From assembly GCA_004154925.1 (NCBI GenBank), contig QJNS01000086.1:194361-258360 (forward strand): 64,000 bases of DNA, given 5' to 3'. A model generated the notes under the pieces. It was given only the letters and a program-made list of their open reading frames with translations. It did no database searches and was not told where the DNA came from. This stretch comes from Monosporascus cannonballus. Taxonomy: Eukaryota > Ascomycota > Sordariomycetes > Xylariales. The position numbers and the translations under genes were made by a program. This document shows positions 1 to 14,262 of the stretch, in pieces. How positions within the stretch are numbered: the first letter of the stretch is position 1; each line of letters starts with the position of its first letter.

Positions 1-1100
1 CTCATACATATACATATGGCCGTAACGTTCCTCGATCGGCCTGTTGGATACGGATACGGAGATACACTTGTTCATAGATGTCACCTCGGTCTCAGTTTGT
101 CGATGCAACACTCCTCCCCACTTCACATTACATCCGATATTACATCCGAAGGCAAGCTTCAAGAGTCGCCCTCTTAAGCACCAGGTATCACCTCTGTGAA
201 CCACATGAATGGCTTTCGCCGGTTACCTACCAGCTGCCAGCCCTGCTCCCCTGCAGCACCGTCCTCCTGGCGGTGTCGTCTTGTCGCAGGTCCTTCCAGT
301 ACGTCGGCGCTTTTGCGGCAGTGGTGACTCGTAGCGGCCGTAGAGGCTCGTATCGGCGGTTCACAAAGCTTTTTCGGAGGTCATGGACAGCTTACGGAGC
401 GCGGTAAGTGTCTCGCTAGCGGTCTGGCATCTTACCAGCGGGCTTGAAGCGTGTCGAGAGGGCTGGCAGCGGGTGAGAAACTCAACATCGAGCGAAGATC
501 GTAACGTGTCGCATTCGATTCTGTCAGGGCGCTAGAGGGTGTCGACATCCGTAAGCGTATCAGCGAAAAAGTTGTCGCGAGGGCGGCGGACAGCGCGCTG
601 TAAGATGTAGGAGGAAAAAAAAAATAGCGCTCAGGATGGCGTCGACGTGAGTAAGAATTGCCTGCCGCTTACATAATGGTGACGGTCACCTGGTTACTCT
701 AACACAGTGTTAAAGCGCTGTGACAGTCACTGCGCCCTTACGAAAAACGGGCCCCTCCTAGGTAGCCAAGCGGTGAACAAAAAAAAGCAAGACCGCAAAA
801 TGTACCTACGAAAACAGAATTATTTTGCAGTAATTAAAAATAATCTGAATACTTAAGACTATTAAAATAAAAAATACTAACAGATAGTAAATTAACCTAA
901 GAGTTTTTCTATTTATTTATTTAAAAATTATTAAATAGCTTTAAGGTATAAAAAATCTTATTTTAGTTGTTAACTTCATATTAATCTACCTGCTCTAGTG
1001 TATCCTTCTATATTTGCTAGTGTCGTTGGTGGGGCTTACTTTTGCGGTCTCGGTATTTTTGTGCGCCGCTTGATAGCTTACAGTAGGGTGAGAGAGGAAC
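1..1100. other. Base-balanced left edge, no supportable gene
   Basis: This stretch has mixed base composition up to about position 760 and turns A+T-rich after about 780. An open frame at 78-407 (+) has no recognisable domain and unusual Arg/Ser-rich content. The opposite strand has comparable short open stretches, so neither is called. Around 678-730 lie three near-palindromes (a GGTGAC/GTCACC pair, TAACACAGTGTTA, GTGACAGTCAC), which suggest an old element end. A degraded transposon fragment is the most likely content, but I see nothing that identifies it. Confidence 0.4.
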
Positions 1101-1260
1101 TACCCACCGAAAATTACCCACGGCTCACGAATACCTGCGGGTAATACCAAGGACACATGGATGACCCATGGGTCCTTGGCGCAAATCAGAATTACTCGCG
1201 GGTACCTAATAGATCCTTAACATTACCCGCGGGTACCTAATAAATAATACCAAGGACCTA
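1101..1260. repeat. Left motif cluster of element E
   Basis: The segment holds several TACCC/GGGTA motifs, including the near-palindrome TTACCCGCGGGTACC around 1223-1236. It also has CCAAGGAC-type motifs in both orientations (1147-1154, 1171-1179 inverted, 1250-1258). The same motifs recur inverted at 9308-9391. The mix of direct and inverted copies resembles subterminal transposase-binding repeats of DNA transposons. Confidence 0.5.
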
Positions 1261-4200
1261 TTAAGAATTTATAATTATTTATCAGTAAAATTTATAAATT
1301 TTAAACGTATTAAAAAAATAAAAAAATTATTTAAAATAATTATTATATGATAAAAATAATATTTATTATTTTAGGCGAAATAAATCATACCGTAAATTTA
1401 TTTTTTTTTTTGAAAAAAATTTGAAATAATTTAAAATAATTATTATATATAATAAATTAAATGTATTATAACTAATTATTTTTACAAATTTAACCTAATA
1501 AAAAAAGAGAAAATTATTTACGTTATGGCTAATAAATTAATATTATAACTGCCTTTAATTGAAATTATTCCTAGTTTTTTTACAAAATTTTTTTACTTAT
1601 ATAAAATTTAAAGCTTATATTACTAAATACGGCAAAAATAACTTTAACATAAACGTAGCTAATAATATTAAACCTTTTTTAAAAACCTTATTTAATAAAT
1701 TTTTCAAAACGTTTTTTACGCCTTTAATTAATACGTTAACTTTAAAATCCGATTAATTTTCATTATTTCTATATATTTAAAATTATTTTTGTTTAAATCT
1801 TTTAATATAATTAAAACCTTATTTCATAATTTCCTGTAATATGTTTATAATAAAAAAAGGATTCGAACGTTAAAGGCAAGCTTTAGAAATAAAGTTATAG
1901 AATTTCGTATCGAAATAACGTATAAAATAATTTTCTTTAGCCTTATTACGCTAGGTTATAAAGCTGATAACCTTTAATAATAAAATACCGTATAATTTTA
2001 AATAAACCGGATATCCACCTATATATATTTTAAAATATAATTAAATGATTTTAAAATTATTTTTAAAAAACTTAATTAATATATTTATTTAAAACGTTAA
2101 ATTTTAATATAACCAAACGGATAAACCTTTTTTTCTAATTTCGAATTTGTTTAAATCGAAAACCGCAATAATTTTTATAAGGTTTTTTTTAATAATATTA
2201 AACGAAAATATTTTTAAGTAAAAATATCGTAAAATCTATAACGGGTCAAATAATATAATAAAAGGCTTTTTTCGTAAATAAAAAATATTTTAAATAATTA
2301 TCAAATATTATATTTAAGAATAAAATATTTTTATAAATAAACATTTATAACTTTCAAAAGTATTTAAAATTATTTTTATATTAATATAACTTAAAATACA
2401 AATCGTTTACGACATTATATTATCTTAAATACTAAACGTTAAAAAACTTAAAATTACGTTAAAAATTAAAATATAATCGGAAATTATAAAAGAAAATATA
2501 AAAATAGTTTCTTTAATATTTTTAACCTTATTATTAATGTTAAAATCATTTCGATTTATAACGGTATTTTTTGCCGAAAGTAATTAAAATATATAACGCT
2601 ATTACTTTAAGAAATTCGTAATTTCATTAATAATAAATTCGGCAACTTTAATATAACATATATATAATAATTCGTTATTATTTTCTCTACGAATATTTAA
2701 TAAAATCTTTTCTTTTTAAGCCGGTAATAAATATTAAAAATATTAATAAAATATTTAGAAAGTAATTAAGGCAAACAATTACTTATTAAATTATTATGCG
2801 AAGTTTTTTAACCTGTGGTATAATACGATTGTCCGGTAATTAAAATATTTAATGGTTTAAATAATTAATAATAAATTTATAATAAATATAATTAACCATG
2901 TTATGGCTATAACAACATATTTCGGCTATTTTACTATTAATATTAATATATATATTATCGTTATTATTTAAAATTATGAAATATATTTTTGCCTTTATTT
3001 TATTTTTTTATAATGTAAAATATCGTTATTTTATCTAATTATTAATAATAAATAAAATATTAAAATATTTTTAAAATATTATATATTAATAAATATAAAC
3101 TTTTTGCTTCATAATTACACTTTATATCGTTTATTCTTTGGGAAATATATATAAATTTAACCGTTTTTGATTATCCAATTTACGCTTAATTTGTTATTTT
3201 AAATTATAATAAACTTTTTCGATATTATTTTATTTTGCCGAAATATTAACTTTTCGTATTCGAATCTTTTTGGTATACGGATTTTGAAATAATAATTTGT
3301 CGGATTTCTGACGTTTAAGTAAAAAAGGTATTACGGAATTAAAAATCAAAAATTTTAAATACGATTATTTTAAAATTATTTCAAAAATTAAATAACAGTA
3401 ATCAAAAATAATATATTATAATAAAATAAGATAATAAAATTTAATTAAGCTAAAAATAAAAGGAATTAAGTAATTAAATAAAAGTTTATATAAGGTATAC
3501 GGAGTTTAAAGGTGTATCAATTAGGAATTTCATATTTATAAAACTTAAAATAAAACTCACCTAATTATATAATATTAATTATTTTTAACCCTTTTTAAAT
3601 AAATATTTGAAATAAATAAAATAAGATGAATTAAAATAATCTATAAAATACATATTATTTCTTTAATTTCCTTAAAACCTTAATAACCGGGCTTAAAATA
3701 ATTATATTCCAATAAGAATTAATCTCTTAAATAATGTAAATCTTTTTTACTTAAACTATGATTTGCTTATTATTAATAATACAAAAATTATTATTTTAAA
3801 ATAAAAAAACTAAAATCTTTTTTATAATTTTCTATAATACTTTTAAAATAAACGCCTTTATCTGCATAAATTAACATAATATATTTATAAATATTTCGCT
3901 AACGATATGTTAAACTAATATTTTTCTAAAACTTAAGCACACATCTTTTTAACATTTCCGAATTTCGCGAAATTCATTTATTGAAATATATTAATAATAA
4001 AATAATTATGAAATAATCCGGGTTATATATTTATTACCGGGTTTTCGTTTATAACGCCAAACTTTACGCGTAAATACTTTTGGCGAAAGCTTTATCAATT
4101 TATTTGTGGTTTTTTAGCGGATTTAAAAATAAAGCCAATTAATAATATTAATTTATTTTATATTATGCTCCGAATAGGTTGATATTTACTAAATTTAGGT

Positions 4201-6589
4201 AACGGAGGAAAATTAAAAATAAATTATTGGAATTTTAATTAAATTTATTTTAAATATCGTTAATTCGTAAAGGATTTAAAATATTACCTAAAACGGATAA
4301 CTTTTTAATTATATTATTTCCGTAATGTTAAATTCGAATTCAAGGAAATAAAATAAATAACTTTATTATAAAGATTTAATAAAAAAATAAGCGATATTCT
4401 AAAAAATTAATACGTAATTTTAAAACCTTATATCGCCACTTATTTGTGTAATTTCGATTATGTTTTTTAATTTTCGCCAATTATCCGTTTACTATAAAGG
4501 AAACTTTTATTATAGCTTTAATTAAATTTATTATAATATCGAAATAATATCGCAGATGTTCGAAAATTTTGGTTTTAACGATAATAATTTCGATAAAAAT
4601 AAATTGTTATAAAATATGTTTCTACAAAATAATAACCTTAATTAGGATAATAATTTAAAAAAAGTATGTTATTAATAATTACAATAATAATAAAGTATTT
4701 AACGAAAATTATTTATTAAAAAACGACAATAGAAATTACTAAAACTAAAGGTTAATAAAAATATATTCGAATTAAAAATAAGATATCCTAAAACCAAGTT
4801 CGAAACTTAATTATTTATAATTTAGTTAATAACCACCAAACGAAAAATAATTTAATTTACTAAGTTTACCCAGCCAAAAAAAACCGTCTTATTACGCCAA
4901 ATAAATTAAACCGATTTTAATCCTAGATACGATAAAAGGTTGATTTTCCTATTATTAACCGAGAATATTACGAATATCGGGAACGTTAATACGAAAATTA
5001 AGTGGTTTGATTTTAGCGGCAATTATGGCCTCAAAAAAACGTTAATAATAAAAGTAACAAAATTTATTAAATAAAATTATTAAAATATTTAATAAAATCA
5101 ATTGTAATTCAGAATATTAAAAGGATTTTATATAAATTTATTAACGAATAATTAAGTAATTTAAGATTAAATATCGGCAATATAGATATTATATTATATA
5201 TTTTATTTTTCTAAAAAAACGGAATAAGCTTTATTAAAAAATATTTATAGAACAATATATGCGGTAAAAAAAATGAATTAAACGGATTTAGTAATTAATA
5301 ACAAAAGTCTTAATATAATTATTACATATATATAGTTTAAAATAATCCTACAATAATTATTATGTAATTTTTATTAATAATGTTTTATTAGATTTATTTT
5401 CAATTTTCCCCACCTTTTTTTAAAAGTAATAATTTTGAAATAATTTTAACTTATTATAATTTAAACCTAATATTACTTAAAGTGCTTAATTTTAGTCAAA
5501 GATTTTTAATTAATTATTTCGTATTGTAATATATATTTATTAGTTGTATTTTAAATAAATATTTCCGAATTATAATATTATATTATAATAATCATTTTAA
5601 ATTACTAATATTAAAAAAATGTATAAAATATATACGGATATATATTAACGCGATTATTAAATATAGACTTAAGAATATTACCTTAAAGTTTTATATATTA
5701 ATTATTTTTAACGTTTAGATTACGCCTCAAATAATAATTTTTTCCAAAAAATTATTATTTATTAAATTAACCGGAATTAGAAAAAACGTTAGTTTTAATT
5801 AATAATTAACTTTATGATATTAAATGGAATAAATTTAATAACAAAAGTTATTATGTCGGTTAAAAAAGCTAAAAATAACCTATCGATTTTGCGTTTTTAT
5901 TGTGGATAATTGTTTTGTTATTAGGTAAATAATTGTATAAAATGGTTCTATTAAGAATTAAGCGATAAATTTTAATAGGTAAATAAAATTCGGCATTTTA
6001 TATATATGTTATATATTTTACAAAAGGCATTCAATAACTTTTTTAAGGCTTATTATATAAAATTACCGAATAAATTTAAAAAGGTTTTAGGCGAATAAAA
6101 CAAAAAATATAAAAGTTTACCGAAATAAGGCAAATATTTTGTTAATCCAAAAAAATATATATAATTATATTAGTACGTACTTTTTAAAATAATTATGCAA
6201 TAATGATTTAATTTTTATAATTATGCGTATTTATTATTTAGATTTATTTCGGCTTTAATAACAAAAGAATTTCATTTATAAATTAAACAAAATATAATTA
6301 TAAATAAGATTTTAAATTACAAAAACGTACTTTAAATAATTTGTAACGTTTATAGCCGTTATAATTCGGTAATTCTTTTGTTACGTGTTATAAAAATATA
6401 TCCCATAATTTAAAGGTTTGTACGTAAATATTTATTATTAAAAAAGCAGTTATGTATTCCGTCTTAATAGTATCAAATCTATTCGTTATTGGGTATATAT
6501 TTTTAAATATTGTATTTAAATAATAAACAATTTCGATTTTTTCTAAGAAAACAATATTTCCTATATAGTAGGCGAGTATAAAATTATGT

Positions 6590-7985
6590 TTAAATATTTA
6601 CGTAAATATGAAAAGCATATCGTTGAGGGATATTAAAAGTATTATCGGGATAAAATATTAAAAAATCAATAAAAAATAAAAAATAAGAAAAAATTAAAAT
6701 TTTTTGAATTCGTTAATTAACTATTAATCTGGTTATAACTATTACAAAAAGATATTAAATTAATAATTTCGAAACGTTTTAAATATATTAATAAGTTATT
6801 TACTAACAATTGCTTATTTATTTATTTTTTCGTCCTAATTAATTTATTATTAAATAATATAGCCATTAAATTCCGTATCTAATTTAGCGACTGGCAAAAG
6901 TATTTCCAATTAAAATTATTTGATAGTACATTTCACGAAAAAGCCGTTAAATATTTTAAATAAATATATAAAAAGTATTAAAAAATATGACAAATAAAGT
7001 CTATAATTTATTGTACATATTTTTATTTCGAATTACAAAAACTTTATCGAAATCTTTTTGTTAAATTTAAACCTTAAAACAAGAGTTCGGTATACCGTAT
7101 TAATGATAATCCGTGAAAAGATATTTTTAATAATTATTTCTAATACGAACGTAAGTAATATAATTAATATTTTAAAAATTATTTTTTAGTTATATTATTT
7201 AGATATTTATCCGAACGAAAGTATTTTAATATTATAATAACGAATTAGCAATATATTTTCCGGGTTTGCTTATTTTATACGTAATTTCCTATATATCTAA
7301 TATTTCTCCGTATTGATAGAACATATCTGGAGTTTTGTTCCGTTAAAGCATTATTTTAACCGATAATTAATCTTACTGTAATAATTTAAATTAATTTTGA
7401 TTATATTATTTTATATTCGAATTTAAATATTCTATTTAAATAAGAATATTATATACGATAATAACGATTTTATTTATAGTCGAAAACGATTCGAAAAACA
7501 TAAGAGAAAAATACGAAAAGCATTTTAAATTCCGTTTATCAAAAACCTAAGAAAAGTATCGGATTAAGATAACCTTTTATTAAATGAATTTTACGGGGTA
7601 TTAAATAATAATTTAAAAGATTCGGATAAAACCGAAAATAATAAAAACGAAAATTAGGTATTTTAGAAATTTCTATATATTAATTGAATTATTATAATAA
7701 GCGGATTTTAGCATAAAAAACTGTATTTAAAAAATAATTTCGCAAGGAAATAAAGGTTAATTCATGTTAAAAATAAGGGCGTTATTAAAAACATAAGAAT
7801 ATAAGATTTTGAAACGTTAAGTTTTAATATTTATTTAAAACTGGCTGTTTTTCCGGGATAATTTAAATTTATAATTATACTGATAATAAACCAGGCTCGT
7901 AATTGTTAGATAAAGGCGATAAATAATATAATTAATATATTTGTAACTTCAAAAAGTGGATTATTTAAGATAAAGTTATTCCTCT
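6590..7985 (+). pseudogene. Decayed coding region inside element E, family unknown
   Basis: In plus-strand frames the segment translates into long stretches of varied residues interrupted by TAA/TAG codons at places where CAA, CAG or TGG codons are plausible ancestors. Examples are runs such as FKYLRKYEKHIVEGY near 6.6 kb and NKGVIKNIRI followed by a stop near 7.8 kb. This pattern suits a RIP-mutated gene better than random A+T-rich DNA. I do not recognise a domain and infer no function. Boundaries are approximate, and more than one frame is used. Confidence 0.25.
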
Positions 7986-9020
7986 TTTTTTTATTTATTA
8001 TTTATTTTTATTTCCATAATACATAAATTTTTATTATAAGAAATATTTGATTATTTAAATTAAAAATACACAAATAATCGTAAAATAATAATATTATATA
8101 TATTATTTTTATTATAATAAGGAAATAAAACTTTTTTTAATTACTTTATATTACTTTATATGTTTTATTTTCCAAAAAATCGCTTATACCTGCACCGAAT
8201 TAAAAATTTGCGACATATTTACCTATTACTTTATTATTATTATAATTAATAATTTTACGTTATTATAATAATAAATTTAATTATAATAATACAATTTTAT
8301 TAAAATAATCATAAAATAATTATTTACAAATAATTTAATAATTGTAATAATAGCCAAAATAACGCATATTAGGTAAACCGCTTACTAATTAATTCTAGAA
8401 TTAAAAAAATTATCTAACGTTAAAAAAAATTCCCCGAATTATAAAATAACCCCCGGCTACGAAAATAATACCCAAGCGGCCGACTAAAAAAATAATATTT
8501 AAGGGCCCAACTTTTCTTAAAAAGTAAAAAAAACGTATTTTGCCTAGTAGTAAATTTTCTTTAAAACAAATGAAAGAATTTCAAAATAATATTAATATAT
8601 ATAACTATCGTTTGACGTAAAATCCAACGATATTAAATAAATATTAAGTTATTATTTACAAAACGCCTTTTTAACGTTAATAAGGGAAGTTGCGTAATAA
8701 TTTAAAAGCTAATAGCAATTTTAAGTTTTTATTATAAGCGTTATATTAAAAGCGGCAAAAACTACGTTAATCGCCTTATTTAAAAATAAATAATATATAA
8801 AATAATCTTAAAATAATTTAATTTTTTATAACAATTAATTTTAATGTTATTTACGCCGAACGAATAAATATTTAATAAAAACAATATATAATTAATTAAA
8901 AATATTTTAATTTATTATCAAAACTTAGTAAGACCGTAAATAAAAAATGCGGTTCTTGGTAAAAAACTTCGCGTTTCGTCAGGTAAAACTTAGAACCAAA
9001 ATTTTAAACGTATTAAAAAA

Positions 9021-9095
9021 ACGCATAAAAAAATAACGTGCAAAATAATATTGCGCAAAATAATAACGTACAAAATAATAACGCATAAAATAATA
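9021..9095 (+). repeat. 15-bp tandem repeat, five units
   Basis: Five consecutive 15-bp units of the form ACGCACAAAATAATA run without a break (starts 9021, 9036, 9051, 9066, 9081). Because 15 is a multiple of three, the array reads on the plus strand as a five-residue Asn/Gln-rich repeat (N-A-Q-N-N type) with some CAA-to-TAA stops. It probably marks a low-complexity segment of the protein once encoded by element E. Confidence 0.7.
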
Positions 9096-9307
9096 AGGAT
9101 TTAGATAATACGTCGGATAATAATAATAATAAAATCTTGAATAAAATTTAGGCTCGGTTTAAAAGGAAATTGGCATTATTTGATTTTATAATATCTAAAG
9201 AATTTTAGGCAATTTAGTTGCAAATTCTTTAATATTACCACTTTTACCGGATTATTTTAGATTATTTCAAATTATTAAGGCGATTTGCTTTATGTGCAAA
9301 TTTTTTA

Positions 9308-9391
9308 CCCATGGGGTACCCGTAGGTCCTTGGCAAGACCTAATGGATATCTAATGGGTCCTTGGCAAATCCGATGGGTACCCGCGGGTAC
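9308..9391. repeat. Right motif cluster of element E
   Basis: The cluster contains two GGTCCTTGG motifs (9325-9333, 9357-9365), an ATGGGGTACCC block, and the perfect 14-bp palindrome GTACCCGCGGGTAC at 9378-9391. These mirror the left cluster at 1101-1260. The copia LTR of A1 abuts the last base. Confidence 0.5.
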
Positions 9392-9553
9392 TGTCAGATA
9401 TAGGGGATATCAGTTGTTGTTGTATTCAGCTAATTGCGTGCGTTTTCGCAACGCGTACCACTTTTGTATAGTTTAGCAACGGAGTATATATATTCCGATC
9501 AAAAGGTAACCTTTCCGTATTTGGTGTGCTATAGCATATCTGGCTAGCTGACA
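9392..9553 (-). repeat. 3' LTR of A1 (162 bp)
   Basis: The LTR runs TGTCAG...CTGACA on the plus strand with perfect 6-bp terminal inverted repeats. It includes a GTGTGCTATAGCA palindrome region (degraded here to GCATATC) and the stretch GCGTACCACTTTTG, also present in five other A-type LTR copies in the window. Mutation is light compared with the element body. Confidence 0.9.
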
Positions 9554-12500
9554 TACCCCCTTAACGCCTTAAAGGATTTAGGGCGTTAATTATTACTTTT
9601 TACCATTTTTTAAAGCTGCAGCTATCCATTCTACCTTTCTTCCGTCAATTAAATCCTCCTGATTAGTTAAATTTTTCTTTAAAATCGCTTGTAAAATGTT
9701 TTTCCGCCATTCGAAAATTTCCGTAATATCTATTAATCTTAGTTACTTTTTAAAATACTTAAAAGCTTTTCGTAATAAGGCTTTCGTTAATTTATTTATT
9801 AACATATTACCCGTAAGTATATAATTTATTTTAATTAGGACCTTTTTTATTATCTATTATAATTAATGTTTATATATGTTAATATAACGTAATTTCGTTA
9901 TAAGAAAAACGATATTTGCGTTAATTAACCGTATAATTTGCAAATTATTACAGTATATATTTGGCGGTTTCGGTTTTAAGTTAATTTTTAATTTTTTAAT
10001 TAATCGAAAAGTAAAAAAGGTTTTTTTTGGCGGCCTACGTAAAAAATAATAATTCCGTTTCCGTTATAGAAATAATTATTATGTCCTGCTTATTTGGCTT
10101 TTATTTGATTTTTTTTTTCAAAATAGTTTTATAATACATGCTTAAAAACCTTTTCGGTTGATAATATCATCCGTAAAAAAAACGTCGTTTTATATATTTA
10201 TTAAGTCTTTGCTATCGAATTCCAAAATTTATAATTTAGTTCCGATTAAATATAATATAATTCGATCGGTTATTCTATAATATGCGGTATTAAAATTTAA
10301 ATTAAATCGTATTAATTGGGATACAATAAAGAATATATCGGGTCGGGTATTAATCGTTATATATAAAATCAAACTTATTTTTTTCTTATACTTATTAATT
10401 AAATTTAAATTAGTTACATTGAAGTTGGGTAATAATTTTACGGTAGTTATCGGCGTATTTAGAAAATTATTTAAATATTTTTTAAAGATAAAGTTAATTA
10501 ATGTATCTAAGAAATTAAATTAAAATTATTAAAAGTTTTGTTTAATACGGTTTTTAATTATTTCGATACCGAAAAGCCATTAAAAGCTTTTACTCTTTAA
10601 TAAGATATACTGTTCCTTAATTTGTTAAATTGCCTAATCGACGAAGTGTTAGCTTTTTTTTGCGGTACATAACGATAATATTTTCAACGTAAAAAAAAAT
10701 ATTTTTTACCGAAAAAAATAATACATCTTATAAGGAACGGGGTTAAATCTTAAATTTTTTAATATGTTCATAAAGCTTTTTTGCCATAATAACGGTAATT
10801 TCTTTAAATCGTATAAGCCTTTTTTAATCTGTGAATTTTTGTTACGATATAGGTACTTTAAAGGCATTTTTATATATACGTCGTAAAGGAAATTTGCGTA
10901 AATAAAAACGTTAATAATGTTATATTATTTAAACTTTAAATTAAATCGAATTACGATAATAATTAACGTTAAAAAGGATTTTTCGGTAAACATAAATATA
11001 TATATTTTATTATATGTATTCTTTAGCTGTTAATTATAATGTATTATAAATCGTATTTCAGATGTTTTAATTAAATATTTTTATCGAATTTATAAATCTA
11101 TATTTATATATATCTTTAAATCTGTTTTTTAATAAAAAATTAATTAACGGATTTTTAAAATTGTATATTTTTATAACTTTGTAAATAAGGTTTTTCGATA
11201 TTTAAAAACTTTTGCCTTAACGGATATATATTTAATTTTTTATGAGCTTGCGGCTATAAATGTACGTTACGTTTATGTATTCGGTTTTGCGATTCGGGTA
11301 TTTTTTTATATATTAATAAATTAAAGTTTTTTCCAATTAAGGCGGCGCGTATTTCGGGCAATTAATTTTTTTAAATTTCCGCAATTTATCACCCGGTTAT
11401 CGAAAATTCTTATAAAATGAGCTAACCGTTTCACGTTAAAGGCCATTTTTTATATTTTATGATTATTTTATATAATTTCATTTTAATATGGAATTTACGG
11501 GGAGCTTACGTTTGTAATCCGTAGGGTACCCGCGTTTTTTATTATTACTTTAGGTTAAACAGTATAACAGAAATCTAAAATTAGGTTTATTTTTTCCGTC
11601 GGTATAATAATTATAATAATTATTAAAGCAGACACTAGAAAAAAATGGTTTAAGAGATAAAAATAGTTCGAATATAACCATTATATAAAAATAATTAATT
11701 TTTGCGAATAAAGTTATTTTTGTTTATTTTATACATTTTTTGTATGAGTATTACTTTATTTTAAAGTTTCCGGTCTAACCGGTAATTAAATTATTCCGCT
11801 TAAGGTTTTGTTTTCCTTTTGTATATAGTTATTTAAGTAGCTTATAACTTAATTAAGTATAGATATTTATTAAAAAATACGTTATAATTTATTTTCGTTA
11901 ATATAAATAAAATTCCTGTTAAAATTTTTGATATTTTCGGAAAATGTAATTCTTTTCTTAAATTATATGTTTTAAATAACGAGAATTTTATTTGTTAAAG
12001 GGTTCTAAATTTCGTAAATATTTGTTAATCGATAATCGATAAGGTAACCGATTTAAGCTTTTAAATTTAATTTTTGAAAGCATTATTTTTTTATAACGGT
12101 TTTCGTTATAATATAAGTTATATAACCGTAAGTTCATAAGTAGGCTTGTTATAGCTTATAATTAAGTATTATAGTATTATTTTTACATACCAGATCAATA
12201 TAATAAATTTCGTATGAGTTTTGCCAAAATAATCCGTATTTAAAGATACGGTTATATAAGTATATTACCGTTTTCAGGATATATAAGATTAGAAATAAAG
12301 GTAATTTCACGTTATTTCGTATTACGGTCCTTTTTTCCTTAATTATAACCCCTAAACGATTTGCACCCCCGTTCTGTGCTTAAATATAAGGTATTAAAAA
12401 TTTTAATGTAATATTAAAAAAAGATTATATTATATTTGGAAATAAATAATATATTACGGTTTTATTATTATATTTGATTATTTGTAAAAAATGTTTATTT

Positions 12501-14262
12501 TAATTTTTAAAAACGTTTAAAAGGTATCGGAATATATTAATTAGATTATTTTGTTTTTGATTTTTAATATAAATATTCTAAATATAACTTAAGTATTTAT
12601 TGGTAACAAATATTCTATATTTATATTTTTCCTAGTTTCCTTCGAAATTCGTAAAGTCGATGGCTATTCTTTGGCCTAATCGAAAAGCTCCTTTTTTTAA
12701 TATGCGACGTATTTATCTTTTAACTTTTATTTTGCTATAGGCCCGGTATTCGACCGTCGTAAAACCTTTTAATCGTACCTTTTTTAAATAAGACAAAATC
12801 TAAACGATTATTTTAGGGCCTAAATAACTTAAACGTAAATAATATATGGTTTTATTGTTAATACGTAATAATTTTATAATCCTTAAGTTAACGTTTTATT
12901 TATAAGCCGTAAATATTATGTTAAAAGTTATTACTTTGATAATTTCGAAAACGAATTAATTAAATTTATTTATTAATATAATAATACTTTAATTATATTT
13001 ATTTCGAATATAATTATGAATTCCTTTATTATGTTATTAATAATATTTTTTCCAGAATTGTCGAAATAATAATAAGTTATACGCGAAAGTTTTGTAATAA
13101 GTAATATTATATAAATATAATGTTTTTATACCGTTAAGGTTTCGAAATAATATATTTATTTTTCCGTAATTATTAATCGGGACGAAAATATTATTTCCCG
13201 TATATTTTGTCGTTTTATATAATAAGTTTATAGTTAAGGAATTTTTTAATCGCGTTAAATATATATATTGTCGATTTTCAATCCAGGATGGAAAAACTTT
13301 TTAAGAGATAAAACGAAACGTTTATCATATCGTGCGTATAGTTAATTAAAAAATACGTTAATATTCGCCTTATTCCTTTTAGGAGTTACTTAATTTTTAG
13401 GGTAATTAACTCTTTTATACCTTTTAATAACCGTTTGAATTTTTTTAAGGATTAATTAAAGGTAAATTACTAATAAATTAATTTTATTATTTTGTTATTA
13501 AAACGAAAACGTATTAAGGCGTTATTAAAAATGCATAAAGGTATTAAATAATATGTAATAAGGACTTAAATAAATTTTATAACGGGTGCCTTAAATATTT
13601 AATTCGTTGCGTTTTTTTAATAACGTTTTAGTTTAAATAGAAATTTTTACGATTATTTCGTTTTTGCTTTCGTACCGGAGTTTTTCTTTACAGTTAAGAA
13701 TTAATAAACTTAGCTTTTTCCTAATAAGAATTATTTTGAATAAATAGATTTACCGGAGTTTCATAGAAAATTAAAAAGGTTACCTTAATATTTCGCTATG
13801 TTAACGGGAAATAAGTTATAACTTAATAATTCAAAAGGTTAACTGCAATTTTTTGGAAATTAATCATATTAATATCGATCTCGGTTTTTTTTATTATCTA
13901 GAAGGTAGTAACCTATATCCTAATTATAAGGGCTAATATTATGTACAGGTCGGTAACCCATATAATCGTCGTTTTGGTTTTTGAGATATTATATTGTTAT
14001 TTTAAAGCCATAATTTTTGACTATTTTGCGATGTATTTATTTACATTTTTGTGAAATTTCGAAATTTGTATTAATATTTTGTAATATTTTCGTTAAATGT
14101 TAATCAAAAACCTATTATGGTACATTTTGCTTAATTTGGCTAATTTGGCGTATTGTTTCTGTTCTTTTTTTAAGGAGGAGATTTATTTCCTTAATTATTA
14201 GAAACATTAATTCTAAAATTTATTTCGTTAAATCGTTAACGTTTTGTAAGATAATGGATAGC
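9554..14262 (-). pseudogene. Decayed copia-like pol of A1 (3' part)
   Basis: This is the main remaining coding part of A1, read right to left. The reverse-transcriptase active-site region lies at 10680-10691 as FYVENIIV, a degraded relative of the family motif YVDD. It is about 1.1 kb from the 3' LTR, as expected when RT and RNase H close a Ty1/copia polyprotein. At about 12.75-12.95 kb the minus strand aligns with A2 at about 31.5-31.7 kb. Stops are abundant, so no protein is expected. The 5' remainder lies at 21607-22093, beyond the inserted B1. Confidence 0.6.

Larger units (their letters stand above)
1101..9391. mobile_element. Element E: unclassified 8.3-kb RIP-degraded element with inverted terminal motif clusters
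   Basis: Both ends carry G+C-rich clusters built from the same short motifs in inverted arrangement: ACCCGCGGGTACC, CCAAGGACC and ACCCATGGGT. The 8 kb between is extremely A+T-rich and full of stops. The right cluster stops exactly where the LTR of A1 begins, so the true right terminus may have been cut. No LTR pair, reverse-transcriptase motif or poly-A tail was recognised. Plus-strand frames around 6.6-8.0 kb and an in-frame 15-bp repeat at 9021-9095 suggest former protein coding on the plus strand. A large DNA transposon with subterminal repeats is my best reading. A mosaic of several relics cannot be excluded. Confidence 0.45.

Noticed and set aside
78..407. 109-residue open frame at the left edge
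   Set aside because: No domain, skewed Arg/Ser content and comparable openness on the other strand; more likely a remnant than a gene.
1559..1756. 65-residue plus-strand frame in element E
   Set aside because: Composition is dominated by Phe/Lys/Asn/Ile as expected of A+T-rich DNA, with no start context or homology recognised.
9021..9095. Possible CRISPR-like array
   Set aside because: Units are contiguous 15-bp tandem repeats without spacers in a eukaryotic-type sequence.
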